Shown: positions 1-7,562, numbered from the stretch's first letter. The stretch is 17,194 bases of DNA from SLRI01 sp964460465 (GCA_964460465.1 CAYWSB010000109.1:1-17194), one strand, 5' to 3'. The notes: generated by a model from the sequence alone, not told the origin. Program-made: numbers and translations.

Positions 1-162
1 CCTCCAAGCGTTTCCAGCATCTTACCGCCTCTGCGCTTGGAGAGGGAATCCACCGCCGAAGCTCGCAAATATTCACCTACTTTAGCAGACCGCGTAGCTA
101 TTTCTTCTTCAATGGGTCTCAACTACATCATAGATGAGTTGATGAAGGTGTTGACTCGCTAA
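1..162 (+). CDS. 3' end of an unrecognised gene (partial)
   Basis: An open frame enters from the window edge and runs 53 codons to a TAA at 160-162. The translated tail has a mixed, protein-like composition and ends with an amphipathic stretch (GLNYIIDELMKVLTR). Codon use (tct, tca, ata, tta, aaa) and base composition are close to 50% GC, unlike the roughly 70% GC neighbours. This suggests acquired DNA or a degraded mobile-element or phage gene. I do not recognise the family. The other strand has stops in this stretch. The frame is short enough to be open by chance, so the call is tentative. Confidence 0.42.
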   Translation, partial: PPSVSSILPPLRLERESTAEARKYSPTLADRVAISSSMGLNYIIDELMKVLTR

Positions 163-199
163 AGAAACTGGAGCCTTCGCAGAAATCGTGTTGGGGCGT

Positions 200-218
200 G
201 GGGAAGATCATCTTCCCC
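200..218. terminator. Hairpin between two convergent genes
   Basis: A perfect inverted repeat, GGGGAAGA-TCA-TCTTCCCC, lies 15 bases beyond the argB stop and 37 bases beyond the stop of the partial + strand gene. The 8-bp stem with a 3-base loop could stop transcription from both sides. Neither strand has a T-run after it, so it is not a classical intrinsic terminator. Position and symmetry are seen; the function is inferred. Confidence 0.4.
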
Positions 219-233
219 GCCGCTTCCCCTTCC

Positions 234-1151
234 CTATTCCGGCGCAGTCTGGCGGATCTGGGTGCCGATGCCGTGCTCGGTGAAGAGCTCGAGGAGCAGG
301 GCGTGGGGGACGCGGCCGTCGATGATGGTGGCCGCACCCACGCCGGCCTGGATGGCAGCGGTGCAGGTCTCGACCTTGGGGATCATGCCGCCGGAGATGG
401 TGCCGTCCGCGACCAGGGCCTCGACCTCGGCGAGGGTCAGGAGGGAGAGGAGCTGGCCCGCCTTGTCGAGCACGCCCTTGACGTCGGTGAGCATGAGCAG
501 GCGCTTGGCCTTCAAGGCGCCGGCGATGGCCCCGGCGGCGGTGTCGGCGTTGATGTTGTAGGTCTGGCCGTCGTTGCCGGCGCCGATCGGGGCCACGACC
601 GGGATGAACTCGGACCTCGCCAGCAGCTCGAGGATGGTGGGATCGACCGCCCTGGGCTCGCCGACGAAGCCCAGGTCGACGATGGCCTCGATGCTGCTTT
701 CGGGGTCGCGACGCCGGCGCTGCAGGCGCTCGGCGGTGATCAGCCCTGCATCCTTGCCGGAGATGCCCACGGCCTTGCCGCCGGCGGCCTGGATGGCGCT
801 CGCGATCTCCTTGTTGATCTTGCCGGCGAGGACCATCTCGACGACCTCGACCGTGGCGGCGTCGGTGACCCGGAGGCCGTCGACGAAGGCGCTCTTGATC
901 GCCAGGCGGTCGAGCATCGCCTTGATCTGCGGCCCGCCGCCGTGGACCACGACGGGGTTGATGCCGACCTGCTTGAGCAGCACGACGTCGCGGGCGAAGT
1001 CGCGGGCGAGGTGCTCCTCGCCCATGGCGTGGCCGCCATACTTGATGACGAAGGTGGCGCCGTGGTGGCGGCGCATGTAGGGCAGCGCCTCGATCAGCGT
1101 GGCGGCGACGGTGGTCTTGTCCGTGCCGCTCGGATCCGGCCTGACGATCAT
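234..1151 (-). CDS. argB: Acetylglutamate kinase
   Basis: Phosphorylates N-acetyl-L-glutamate with ATP, the second step of arginine synthesis, in the cytoplasm. The 305 residues are a full-length amino-acid kinase fold: KYGG at 37-40 with the conserved Lys37, the substrate loop HGGGPQ at 70-75, NINADTAAG at 199-207, TDVKGVL at 222-228 and GGMIPKVETC at 254-263. About 25 residues before KYGG could form the N-terminal helix found in arginine-inhibited hexameric enzymes, so feedback inhibition by arginine is likely but inferred. The ATG has a G-rich Shine-Dalgarno-like run (AGGGGGA) just upstream. It is the last gene of the leftward rpmH-argB cluster, 34 bases after engB. Confidence 0.97.
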   Translation of the reverse strand: MIVRPDPSGTDKTTVAATLIEALPYMRRHHGATFVIKYGGHAMGEEHLARDFARDVVLLKQVGINPVVVHGGGPQIKAMLDRLAIKSAFVDGLRVTDAATVEVVEMVLAGKINKEIASAIQAAGGKAVGISGKDAGLITAERLQRRRRDPESSIEAIVDLGFVGEPRAVDPTILELLARSEFIPVVAPIGAGNDGQTYNINADTAAGAIAGALKAKRLLMLTDVKGVLDKAGQLLSLLTLAEVEALVADGTISGGMIPKVETCTAAIQAGVGAATIIDGRVPHALLLELFTEHGIGTQIRQTAPE

Positions 1152-1185
1152 CGGCGTGTTCCCCCTGGTTCGGCTCGCCGGGCTT

Positions 1186-1869
1186 CTAGCGCGCTTCCGT
1201 GGCGTCTTCCAGGAGGCCGGCCACGAGCTCGCGCAGCGCGTCGAGGCCGTCGCGCTTCCTGGCGCTGGTGGCGAGGACCTCGGGCCAGGCGGCGGGCTTC
1301 CTGACGAGCGCCGCCCTGGTCTCGGCGAGGCGCCGCTCCAGCTCGGCCCGGCCGACGAGATCGGCCTTGGTGAGCACCACGACGAAGGGGACGGCCGCCT
1401 TGCCGAGCAGCGTCATCGCCTCCTCGTCGACGGGCTTGATGCCGTGCCGGCCGTCGATCAGGAGGACCACCAGGCGGAGCGTCGCCCGGCCGCGGAGAAA
1501 GGCGAAGACGAGGTCGGTCCAGGCCGCGACCTTCTCCTTCGGGGCCCTGGCGTAGCCGTAGCCGGGCAGGTCGACGAGCCGGAGCCGGCCGTCGAGCTCG
1601 AAATAGTTGAGCTCCTGGGTGCGGCCCGGCGTGTTCGAGGTCCGGGCGAGGTCGGTGCGGCCGGTCAGCGCGTTGATCAGGCTGGACTTGCCGACATTCG
1701 AGCGGCCGGCGATGGCGACCTCGGGGCCGGCCGCCTCGGGCAGCTGGTCGAGGTGCGCCACGCCCAGCATGAAGCGCGGCGGCCGGGCGAACAGGAGCCG
1801 TGCGGCCTCGGCGCGGTCCGCGGCCCGGGCGCTGCGGGCGTCGGCCGGCGGCTCAGCCCTGCTCGACAC
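1186..1869 (-). CDS. engB: Ribosome-assembly GTPase EngB (YihA/YsxC)
   Basis: Small GTPase needed for large-ribosomal-subunit assembly. G-motifs read in order: GRSNVGKSS at 55-63 (G1), TSNTPGRTQ at 78-86 (G2 region), DLPGYG at 100-105 (G3), TKAD at 167-170 (G4) and TSAR at 201-204 (G5). A GTG at 1867-1869 gives 227 residues and keeps the family N-terminal stretch LLFARPPRFMLG. The next in-frame Met (residue 34) would cut into it. With this start the gene overlaps the end of hpt by 17 bases, and no clear ribosome binding site is visible, so translation may be coupled to hpt. The frame stays open further upstream, but that part is a shadow of hpt. Confidence 0.95.
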   Translation of the reverse strand: MSSRAEPPADARSARAADRAEAARLLFARPPRFMLGVAHLDQLPEAAGPEVAIAGRSNVGKSSLINALTGRTDLARTSNTPGRTQELNYFELDGRLRLVDLPGYGYARAPKEKVAAWTDLVFAFLRGRATLRLVVLLIDGRHGIKPVDEEAMTLLGKAAVPFVVVLTKADLVGRAELERRLAETRAALVRKPAAWPEVLATSARKRDGLDALRELVAGLLEDATEAR

Positions 1870-2401
1870 GGCCGATATGCGGCAGGTGCCGGTAGCGCTC
1901 GGCGTAGTCGATGCCGTAGCCGACGACGAAGACGTCCTCGATCTCGAAGCCGATGAAGTCGACGTCGAACGGCACCACGCGGCGCGACGGCTTGTCGAGC
2001 AGGGCAGCGCTCCAGATCGTCCGCGCCCCGTGGGAGCGCAGCAGCTCGGCCGTGAAGGCCAGCGTGCGGCCGGTGTCCTGGATGTCGTCGACCAGCAGGA
2101 TGTCGCGGCCCTTGGCGGTCTCCGGCATGCCGCCGATGACCTTGACCCGGCCGCCGCTCTCCTTCTCGAGGCCGTAGGAGCTGACCTGGAGGAACTCGAC
2201 ATAGGGCTTGAGGCCGTGCCGGTCGAGGGCCCGGATGAGGTCGGCCGCGAACATGAAGCTGCCCTTCAGGAGGCCGACCACGGTGACGTCGGCGGGCACC
2301 GTCCGGGCGATCGCCGCGGCCAGCTCGTCGATGCGCCGCTCGATGGCGTCGGCCGTGAACAGGGTGACGACGCGCTCGGCGCTCTCCGGCGGTTGCGCCA
2401 T
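1853..2401 (-). CDS. hpt: Hypoxanthine phosphoribosyltransferase
   Basis: Purine salvage enzyme that joins hypoxanthine (often also guanine) to PRPP to give IMP or GMP. At 182 residues it has the usual family length. The PRPP-binding motif LLVDDIQDTG is at 102-111, the LLKGSF loop at 44-49, and the late aromatic/acidic segment (VVGYGIDYAERYRHLP) matches type I Hpt proteins. It starts 2 bases after the yidC stop and overlaps engB, so it is embedded in this transcription unit. From memory, many alphaproteobacteria have engB directly after yidC, which makes hpt here an insertion into a conserved block. Xanthine or guanine preference cannot be read from the sequence. Confidence 0.94.
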   Translation of the reverse strand: MAQPPESAERVVTLFTADAIERRIDELAAAIARTVPADVTVVGLLKGSFMFAADLIRALDRHGLKPYVEFLQVSSYGLEKESGGRVKVIGGMPETAKGRDILLVDDIQDTGRTLAFTAELLRSHGARTIWSAALLDKPSRRVVPFDVDFIGFEIEDVFVVGYGIDYAERYRHLPHIGRVEQG

Positions 2402-2403
2402 GG

Positions 2404-4161
2404 TCAGCCCGCCTTCACGCCCATCCGCTTCATGATCAGCCACTGCTGGGCGATCGAGAGGATGTTGTTCCAGGTCCAGTAGATCACGAGCCCCGCCGGG
2501 AAGGTCGCGAACAGGAACACGAAGATCAGCGGCAGGAAGGCCATCACCTTGGCCTGAATCGGATCGGCCGGCTGCGGGTTGAGCTTGAACTGCAGCCACA
2601 TGGTGATGCCCATCAGGATCGGCCAGACGCCGATCATCAGGAAGCCCGGCACGCCGAACGGCAGCAGGCCGAAGAGGTTGAAGATGCTGGTCGGATCGGG
2701 TGCCGAGAGGTCCTGGATCCAGCCGAAGAACGGCGCATGGCGCATCTCGATCGAGACGAACAGCACCTTGTAGAGCGCGAAGAACACCGGGATCTGCACC
2801 AGGATCGGCAGGCAGCCGGCGAGCGGGTTGACCTTCTCGCGCTTGTAGAGCGCCATCAGCTCCTGCTGCATCTTCTGCTTGTCGTTCTCGTAGCGCTCGC
2901 GGAGCTTCATCATCTCCGGCTGCAGCTTCTTCATCTGGCTCATCGACCGGTAGGACTTGTTGGCCAGCGGATAGAAGATGATCTTGACGATGAGGGTCAG
3001 CGCCAGGATGGCGAGGCCGTAATTGCCGAGCAGGCCGTAGAGCCAGGTCAGCACGTGGAAGATCGGCTTGGTGAGGAAGTAGAACCAGCCGAAATCGACC
3101 GCCCGGTCGAAGAGCGGGATGCCGTAGCGCTCGCTGTAGAGGTCGAGGAGCCGGACCTCCTTCGCACCGGCGAAGAGGCGGTCGGTGACGGTGATCGACT
3201 GGCCCGCCGGGACGACCCTGGCCTGGCCCAGATAGTCGATCTGGTAGCGGTCCTCGCCGCCGCGGAGGTTGTGGCGGAAATTGGCCTCGAGCGTCTCGGC
3301 CTGGTCGGGGACGAGAGCGCCCAGCCAGTACTTGTCGGTGAAGCCGACCCAGCCGCCGGTGCTGGTGAAGCGCTGCGGGTCGCCGCCGCGCAGGGCGGAG
3401 TAGTCGATCTCCTTGAGCGTGCCGTCGAGCACGCCGATCGGACCCTCGTGCAGGATGAAGAAGCCCATGATGTCGGGCGTCGGCCAGCGGGTCAGCAGGC
3501 CGTAGGGGTAGAGGGTCACCGGCGCGCCGCTGGCGTTCTCGACCGACCGCTCGATCTGGAACATGAAGTCGGTGTCGAGGCTGATCCGCTTGGTGAAGAC
3601 CAGGCCCTCGCCGTTGTCCCAGCGGAACGAGACCGCGTCCGTGGCGGTGAGCCGCTGGCCCGTGACCTCCCAGACCGTATCGGCGTCGGGCACGGTGATG
3701 CCGCCGGTCGCCACCCAGCCGAACTCGGCGAAATAGGGCGCGCGGGTGCCGACCGGGCTCAGGAGCTCCACCTCCGGCGCGTTGGCCCCGAGAAACTGGC
3801 GGTAGTCGACCAGCGTGATGTCGTCGATGCGGCCGCCGCGCAGGGCGATCGAGCCGTGCACCCGGCCGTTGTCGATGGCGATGCGCGGGTGCGCCTGCAG
3901 CGCCGCCTCGCGGCCGGTGGCCGGATCGAGGCCGAGGCCGGGATCGAGCACGCCGCCGATATCGGCGGACCCGGGCGGCGTGCCCTCGACGGCCGGCGCC
4001 GGCCGCGTGACGGCGTCCTGCGGCTCGGTCTGCGCCGCCTCCTGCATCTCGCGCAGGCGCTCCTGCTCGCGCAGCCGCGGCATCTCGTAGAAGACCTGGA
4101 AGAGCAGGATGATGCCGACCGAGAAGACGATGGCGAGGATGAGGTTCTTTTGGTCTGTCAT
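2404..4161 (-). CDS. yidC: Membrane protein insertase YidC
   Basis: Inserts and folds inner-membrane proteins, alone or with SecYEG. The 585 residues show the Gram-negative layout: a first membrane helix at about 7-26, a proline/acid-rich linker, a large periplasmic beta-domain (about 85-350), then a five-helix core from about 358 to the end (helices near 358-378, 380-400, 447-467, 498-520 and 538-560). The core has the cytoplasmic coiled hairpin at about 403-442. The hydrophilic groove residue that is Arg in E. coli appears as Lys393 (LIVKIIFYPL), which keeps the positive charge. The C-terminus is basic. The ATG overlaps the yidD stop as ATGA, implying coupled translation, and hpt follows after 2 bases. 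Confidence 0.98.
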   Translation of the reverse strand: MTDQKNLILAIVFSVGIILLFQVFYEMPRLREQERLREMQEAAQTEPQDAVTRPAPAVEGTPPGSADIGGVLDPGLGLDPATGREAALQAHPRIAIDNGRVHGSIALRGGRIDDITLVDYRQFLGANAPEVELLSPVGTRAPYFAEFGWVATGGITVPDADTVWEVTGQRLTATDAVSFRWDNGEGLVFTKRISLDTDFMFQIERSVENASGAPVTLYPYGLLTRWPTPDIMGFFILHEGPIGVLDGTLKEIDYSALRGGDPQRFTSTGGWVGFTDKYWLGALVPDQAETLEANFRHNLRGGEDRYQIDYLGQARVVPAGQSITVTDRLFAGAKEVRLLDLYSERYGIPLFDRAVDFGWFYFLTKPIFHVLTWLYGLLGNYGLAILALTLIVKIIFYPLANKSYRSMSQMKKLQPEMMKLRERYENDKQKMQQELMALYKREKVNPLAGCLPILVQIPVFFALYKVLFVSIEMRHAPFFGWIQDLSAPDPTSIFNLFGLLPFGVPGFLMIGVWPILMGITMWLQFKLNPQPADPIQAKVMAFLPLIFVFLFATFPAGLVIYWTWNNILSIAQQWLIMKRMGVKAG

Positions 4162-4454
4162 GCAGGCGGACCGATCGGTTCCGAGGCGTCTGACGGATGG
4201 GAGCGGCAGGCCGCACGCGGGGCGTGCCGCGCGAGGTCGCGCGTGGCCGGGACCGGGTCGTAGCCGGACCCGCCCCAGGGATGGCAGCGGAGGATGCGCT
4301 GTGCTGCGAGCCAGCCGCCCTGCACGGCGCCGTGGCGCTCGACCGCCTCGAGCGCATAGGCGGAGCAGCTCGGGGCATAGCGGCAGCGCGGCCCGAGCAG
4401 CGGCGAGACGAGGTAGCGGTAGAGGAGGAGGAGCGCGCGGAGAGCGACGCTCAG
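4158..4454 (-). CDS. yidD: Membrane protein insertion efficiency factor YidD, probable CTG start
   Basis: Small protein that helps YidC-dependent insertion at the inner membrane. The family core is unmistakable: YRYLVSPLLGPRCRYAPSCS at about 12-31, then YALEAVERHG, GGWLAAQRILRCHPW and GYDPVP near 64-69. Three Cys residues (24, 30 and 57) sit in the usual places. No ATG, GTG or TTG lies in frame near the expected beginning. The only canonical one, an ATG at 4578-4580, lies 130 bases inside rnpA and would add about 42 unrelated residues. A CTG at 4452-4454 overlaps the rnpA stop as CTGA and gives 98 residues starting just before the family N-terminus, so I chose it. The identity is solid; the start is inferred. 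The last 30 residues are a non-conserved tail. Confidence 0.88.
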   Translation of the reverse strand: MSVALRALLLLYRYLVSPLLGPRCRYAPSCSAYALEAVERHGAVQGGWLAAQRILRCHPWGGSGYDPVPATRDLARHAPRAACRSHPSDASEPIGPPA

Positions 4455-4891
4455 ACCGCGGTCGAGGGCGGCGGCGAGGCCGCGGGCGAGGTCGCCGCCC
4501 CGGCCGGCCGGCGCTTCAGGCTCCGCGCCAACTCGGCGAGCGCCGACGCCAGGTCCGCCTCGAGGTCGGCATAGACGCATGTCAGCACGGCCGAGCGGGC
4601 GACGAGGACGTAGTCGTGGCCGGTTGCGACGCGGCCCGGCATGACATGGCGGGCGGCCTCCCGGAGCCGGCGCCTGGCCCGGTTGCGGGCGACCGCGTTG
4701 CCCACCTTGCGCGACGCGGTGAAGCCGACCCGTACGGGTGCCGCGGTGCCGCGCGCCCGGTCGGAGTCGGATGCCGTCGCGGGGCCCTCCGCAGGCTGCG
4801 GGGCCATCTGCAGGACGAGCGTCCGCCGCACGGCCTTGCGGCCGCTGGCGCATCGGAGGAAGTCCCGACGCTTTTCGAGGCGGGCGAGCAG
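4451..4891 (-). CDS. rnpA: Ribonuclease P protein component, start uncertain (probable CTG)
   Basis: Protein subunit that binds RNase P RNA and helps mature tRNA 5' ends. The family signature is clear: VRVGFTASRKVGNAVARNRA followed by RRRLREAARH, which carries the RNR-type RNA-binding motif. The N-terminal part matches the usual RLxKRxDFLR...GRK pattern (RLEKRRDFLRCASGRK). A GTG at 4829-4831 would delete that conserved part. Upstream of it only CTG codons are in frame before a TGA inside rpmH: 4889-4891 (146 residues, used here) and 4919-4921 (156 residues, 7 bases after the rpmH stop). Neither has an evident ribosome binding site. An indel that hides a normal start is the alternative. The stop overlaps the yidD start. 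Confidence 0.9.
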   Translation of the reverse strand: MLARLEKRRDFLRCASGRKAVRRTLVLQMAPQPAEGPATASDSDRARGTAAPVRVGFTASRKVGNAVARNRARRRLREAARHVMPGRVATGHDYVLVARSAVLTCVYADLEADLASALAELARSLKRRPAGAATSPAASPPPSTAV

Positions 4892-4928
4892 GTCGACACC
4901 GGATGCTGCGTGGTGCTTCAGGTGCCGG

Positions 4929-5063
4929 TCAGGCGCTCAGCCGCTTGCGACCCTTCGCCCGGCGGGCGCGGATCACGTTCCGGCCACCCACCGTGGCCAT
5001 GCGGGCGCGGAAGCCGTGGCGCCTTTTGCGCACGAGCCGGCTCGGCTGGTACGTTCTCTTCAC
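4929..5063 (-). CDS. rpmH: 50S ribosomal protein L34
   Basis: A 44-residue, very basic large-subunit protein beginning KRTYQPSRLVRKRRHGFRAR and ending in GRKRLSA, the full L34 pattern. The GTG at 5061-5063 must be the start, because a TGA in the same frame lies two codons upstream and no other start fits L34. GAGGA sits 8 bases before it. It is the first gene of the leftward cluster, with a promoter at 5131-5159. L34 next to rnpA is a near-universal bacterial arrangement. The gene is too short for many gene finders. Confidence 0.97.
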   Translation of the reverse strand: MKRTYQPSRLVRKRRHGFRARMATVGGRNVIRARRAKGRKRLSA

Positions 5064-5101
5064 GGGTCAAATCCTCGTTATCGGCAAATGGAAGGGGCAT
5101 G

Positions 5102-5124
5102 CCGGACGGCGCAAAGCCGACCGG
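5102..5124 (-). other. Stem-loop in the rpmH leader
   Basis: An imperfect stem with arms 5102-5110 and 5116-5124 has one A-A mismatch and closes a 5-base loop. It falls at the very start of the predicted rpmH transcript. It could stabilise the mRNA 5' end or act in control of L34. No known L34 leader motif is recognised, so the function is open. Confidence 0.35.
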
Positions 5125-5130
5125 GCGGCA

Positions 5131-5159
5131 CACATAAGCGGCCGTGTCGTGCCTGTCAA
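5131..5159 (-). promoter_or_regulatory. Sigma70-type promoter for the rpmH operon
   Basis: On the minus strand a perfect -35 TTGACA (5154-5159) is followed by exactly 17 bases and then TATGTG (5131-5136) as -10. The expected transcript start is near 5124, giving a leader of about 60 bases before the rpmH GTG. This is the best promoter match in the window, as expected for a ribosomal protein gene. Confidence 0.7.
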
Positions 5160-5178
5160 ACCACCAGGGAGACGCATC

Positions 5179-6084
5179 TTGTCGCTCGGTCCCCGCGCCG
5201 CCCGCCGGCCCCGCGCCCTGCCGCCGCGCAATCTGCCGATGCGCGCCCGGCTGCTCCTGCCGGCGGCGATGGCCGCCGTGGCGGTCGCACCGGCCCAGGC
5301 CGCGGCCGCGCCGCGGGCAGAGCTCTGGCCCCGCTGGACGGTGCACGACGCAGCCGCCACCGCCCAGGTCGACCACGGCGCCTATGCCGGGCTGCTGCAG
5401 CGCTACCTCGTCCGGCATGCCGACGGCATCAACCGCGTGCGCTACGCCGCCCTCAAGGCCGACGCCAGGGTGGAGCTCGACGGCTACGTGCGGAGCCTCG
5501 CGGCCGTCGATCCCGATCGCCTCGCCCGGGCCGAGCAGATGGCCTTCTGGATCAATCTCTACAACGCCCTGACGCTGCAGGTCGTGGTCGACCACTATCC
5601 GGTCGCCAGCATCCGCGACATCGCCATCTCGCCCGGTCTCTTCGGCCGCGGCCCGTGGCGGCGGCAGCTCCTGCGGGTCAACGGCGAGGCGCTGTCGCTC
5701 GACGACATCGAGCACCGGATCCTGCGCCCGATCTGGCAGGATCCGCGGATCCACTACGCCGTCAACTGCGCGGCAGTCGGTTGCCCGAACCTGCAGCCCG
5801 AGCCGTTCACCGCCGCCCGGCTGGAGGTGATGCTCGAGGCGGCGGCCGGCGACTACGTCAACCACCCGCGCGGCGTGGCCCTGGTGCCGCGGCGCTTCGG
5901 TGCCGACCGGCTCACGGTCTCGCGCATCTACGACTGGTTCCAGGCCGATTTCGGCGGCAGCGAGCGCGGTGTGCTGGACCATCTGCGGCGCTACGCCGTG
6001 GGCCCGACGGGCGAGCTTCTGGGCGGCGTTGAGGCGATCGATTCCTATCGCTATGATTGGGCGCTGAACGACAGCAGGGAATGA
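5179..6084 (+). CDS. Exported DUF547-domain protein
   Basis: Function unknown; the domain is widespread and sometimes suggested to be enzymatic. The DUF547 hallmarks are present: AFWINLYNALTLQVVVDHYP, then SIRDI, then the Cys motif NCAAVGCPNL and a late IYDWFQADFGG. A signal peptide (MRARLLLPAAMAAVAVAPAQA, cleavage after AQA) places the protein in the periplasm. I chose TTG at 5179 because AGGGAG lies 7 bases upstream (5166-5171), giving 301 residues with a 20-residue basic leader before that Met. The ATG at 5239 (281 residues) gives a neater signal peptide but has no ribosome binding site. Its stop overlaps the kinase start as ATGA, so the two are likely co-translated. Confidence 0.9.
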   Translation: MSLGPRAARRPRALPPRNLPMRARLLLPAAMAAVAVAPAQAAAAPRAELWPRWTVHDAAATAQVDHGAYAGLLQRYLVRHADGINRVRYAALKADARVELDGYVRSLAAVDPDRLARAEQMAFWINLYNALTLQVVVDHYPVASIRDIAISPGLFGRGPWRRQLLRVNGEALSLDDIEHRILRPIWQDPRIHYAVNCAAVGCPNLQPEPFTAARLEVMLEAAAGDYVNHPRGVALVPRRFGADRLTVSRIYDWFQADFGGSERGVLDHLRRYAVGPTGELLGGVEAIDSYRYDWALNDSRE

Positions 6085-7562
6085 CCCGCATCACCCAGGC
6101 GCGTCCCGATCCAAGCGGTGCAGAGCGCGGCAGCGCGCGCGTCCTGGCGCCGGCGGGCGCGCCGGCGACCCGGCCCGCCGGCACCCGACCGCCGCTCGGC
6201 CGCTCTTTGTCCGCCCGGCTGCTGCTGCTGACCGTCGTCTTCCTGCTGATCGGCGAGGTGCTGATCTTCGTGCCCTCGATGGCGCGGTTCCGGCAGGTCT
6301 ATCTCGAAGAGCGGATCGCGGCGGCGCATCTGGCCGCCATCGCGCCGGCCTACGAGGCCATGCGCCCGTCGCCGGCGATCGAGGATGCGCTCTTGTCCCA
6401 TGCCGGCGTGCTCTCGGTGCTGATCGTCCGCGACGAGCCCCTGCTGATGCTCGGGATGGAGGCCCCCGTCGATCTCACCATCCGGCTCGGCGAGGCGGGC
6501 TGGGCGACCCTGGTGGCGCAGGCCGTGGCGACCTTCTACCACGGCGGGCAGCGGGTGATCCGGGTGATCGGCCCGTCGCCGATGGCCCTCGGCACCACCG
6601 TCGAGATCACGCTCACCGAGCTGCCGCTGCACGCGGCGATGACCGATTATGCCTGGCGGATCCTGGTGCTGTCGCTGGTGCTGTCGATGATCGTGGCGGG
6701 CATGCTGTTCTTCGCCCTCCGGCGGCTGATCGTGCTGCCGCTCGCCGAGATAACCCGGCGGATCGCCCATTTTCACCGGCAGCCGGAGGACCAGAGCCTG
6801 GCCGCGAGCCCGCGGCGGCGCAGCGACGAGATCGGCATCGTCGATCGCGAGCTCGAGGCGATGACGCGCGACCTGCGCCAGGCGCTGGCGCAGAAGACCC
6901 GGCTCGCCGCGCTCGGCGAGGCGGTGAGCAAGCTCAACCACGACCTGCGCAACATCCTGGGCACGGCACTCCTCGTCTCCGACCGGCTGGAGCGCAGCGC
7001 CGATCCGGCGGTGCGGTCGGTGGCTCCGCGGCTGATCCAGACGCTCGAGCGGGCGATCCGGCTCTGCCAGGACACGCTCGATTTCGCCCGCAGCCGGCCA
7101 GCGCAGCCGCGTCTCGTGCCGCTCCCCCTGCGCGAGCTCGTCGCCGAGGTGCTGGGTGGCCTGGCACCGCCCGCCGGGCGGCAGGTGGCGAACGAGGTGC
7201 CGCCGGGAGCGCTGGTGCACGGTGATCCCGACCAATTGCATCGGCTGTTCCTCAACCTCGCCAAGAACGCCGTCGACGTCCTGCCGGAGGGGGGCCGGCT
7301 GACCGTCGCCTGCCGCCCGGCGGGCGACCGGCTCGTGGTCGAGGTCAGGGACACCGGCCCGGGGCTGCCGGACTCGGTGCGGGCCCGCTTGTTCGAGCCC
7401 TTCGCCGCCACGACCTCGAAGGCCGGCAGCGGCCTCGGCCTCGCCATCAGCCGCGAGATCGCCCGGGCGCATGGCGGCGAGGTCGAGCTCTTGGCAACGG
7501 GCGACTCCGGCACGACATTCGCCGTGAGCCTGCCGGCGGCACGGGTACGTGACGCCGCCTGA
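6081..7562 (+). CDS. Membrane sensor histidine kinase
   Basis: Two-component sensor of 493 residues. After a Pro/Ala-rich cytoplasmic N-terminus it has membrane helices at about 46-67 and 193-214. These enclose a periplasmic sensor segment of about 125 residues with no recognised fold. A HAMP-like region at 214-265 follows, then the phosphoacceptor helix with His287 in LNHDLRN, and a complete ATPase domain: N-box LNLAKNAVD (391-399), DTGPG (424-428) and GSGLGLA (449-455). The HDLRN form of the H-box resembles a kinase family I recall from alphaproteobacteria. No response regulator is encoded in the window, so the partner is elsewhere. The ATG overlaps the DUF547 stop, so the signal may concern that periplasmic protein or the cell envelope. 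Confidence 0.94.
   Translation: MTRITQARPDPSGAERGSARVLAPAGAPATRPAGTRPPLGRSLSARLLLLTVVFLLIGEVLIFVPSMARFRQVYLEERIAAAHLAAIAPAYEAMRPSPAIEDALLSHAGVLSVLIVRDEPLLMLGMEAPVDLTIRLGEAGWATLVAQAVATFYHGGQRVIRVIGPSPMALGTTVEITLTELPLHAAMTDYAWRILVLSLVLSMIVAGMLFFALRRLIVLPLAEITRRIAHFHRQPEDQSLAASPRRRSDEIGIVDRELEAMTRDLRQALAQKTRLAALGEAVSKLNHDLRNILGTALLVSDRLERSADPAVRSVAPRLIQTLERAIRLCQDTLDFARSRPAQPRLVPLPLRELVAEVLGGLAPPAGRQVANEVPPGALVHGDPDQLHRLFLNLAKNAVDVLPEGGRLTVACRPAGDRLVVEVRDTGPGLPDSVRARLFEPFAATTSKAGSGLGLAISREIARAHGGEVELLATGDSGTTFAVSLPAARVRDAA

Noticed and set aside
1870..2202. An N-terminal extension of engB giving 338 residues
   Set aside because: The extra residues are hpt read in another frame, Ser/Arg-rich with no family similarity. 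The GTG at 1869 gives the family length.
2737..4263. A 508-codon open frame on the + strand opposite yidC
   Set aside because: Same GC-shadow behaviour; yidC on the minus strand is complete and conserved.
4455..4580. ATG at 4578-4580 as the yidD start
   Set aside because: It would place about 42 non-conserved residues in front of YidD, entirely inside rnpA. It is kept only as an alternative.
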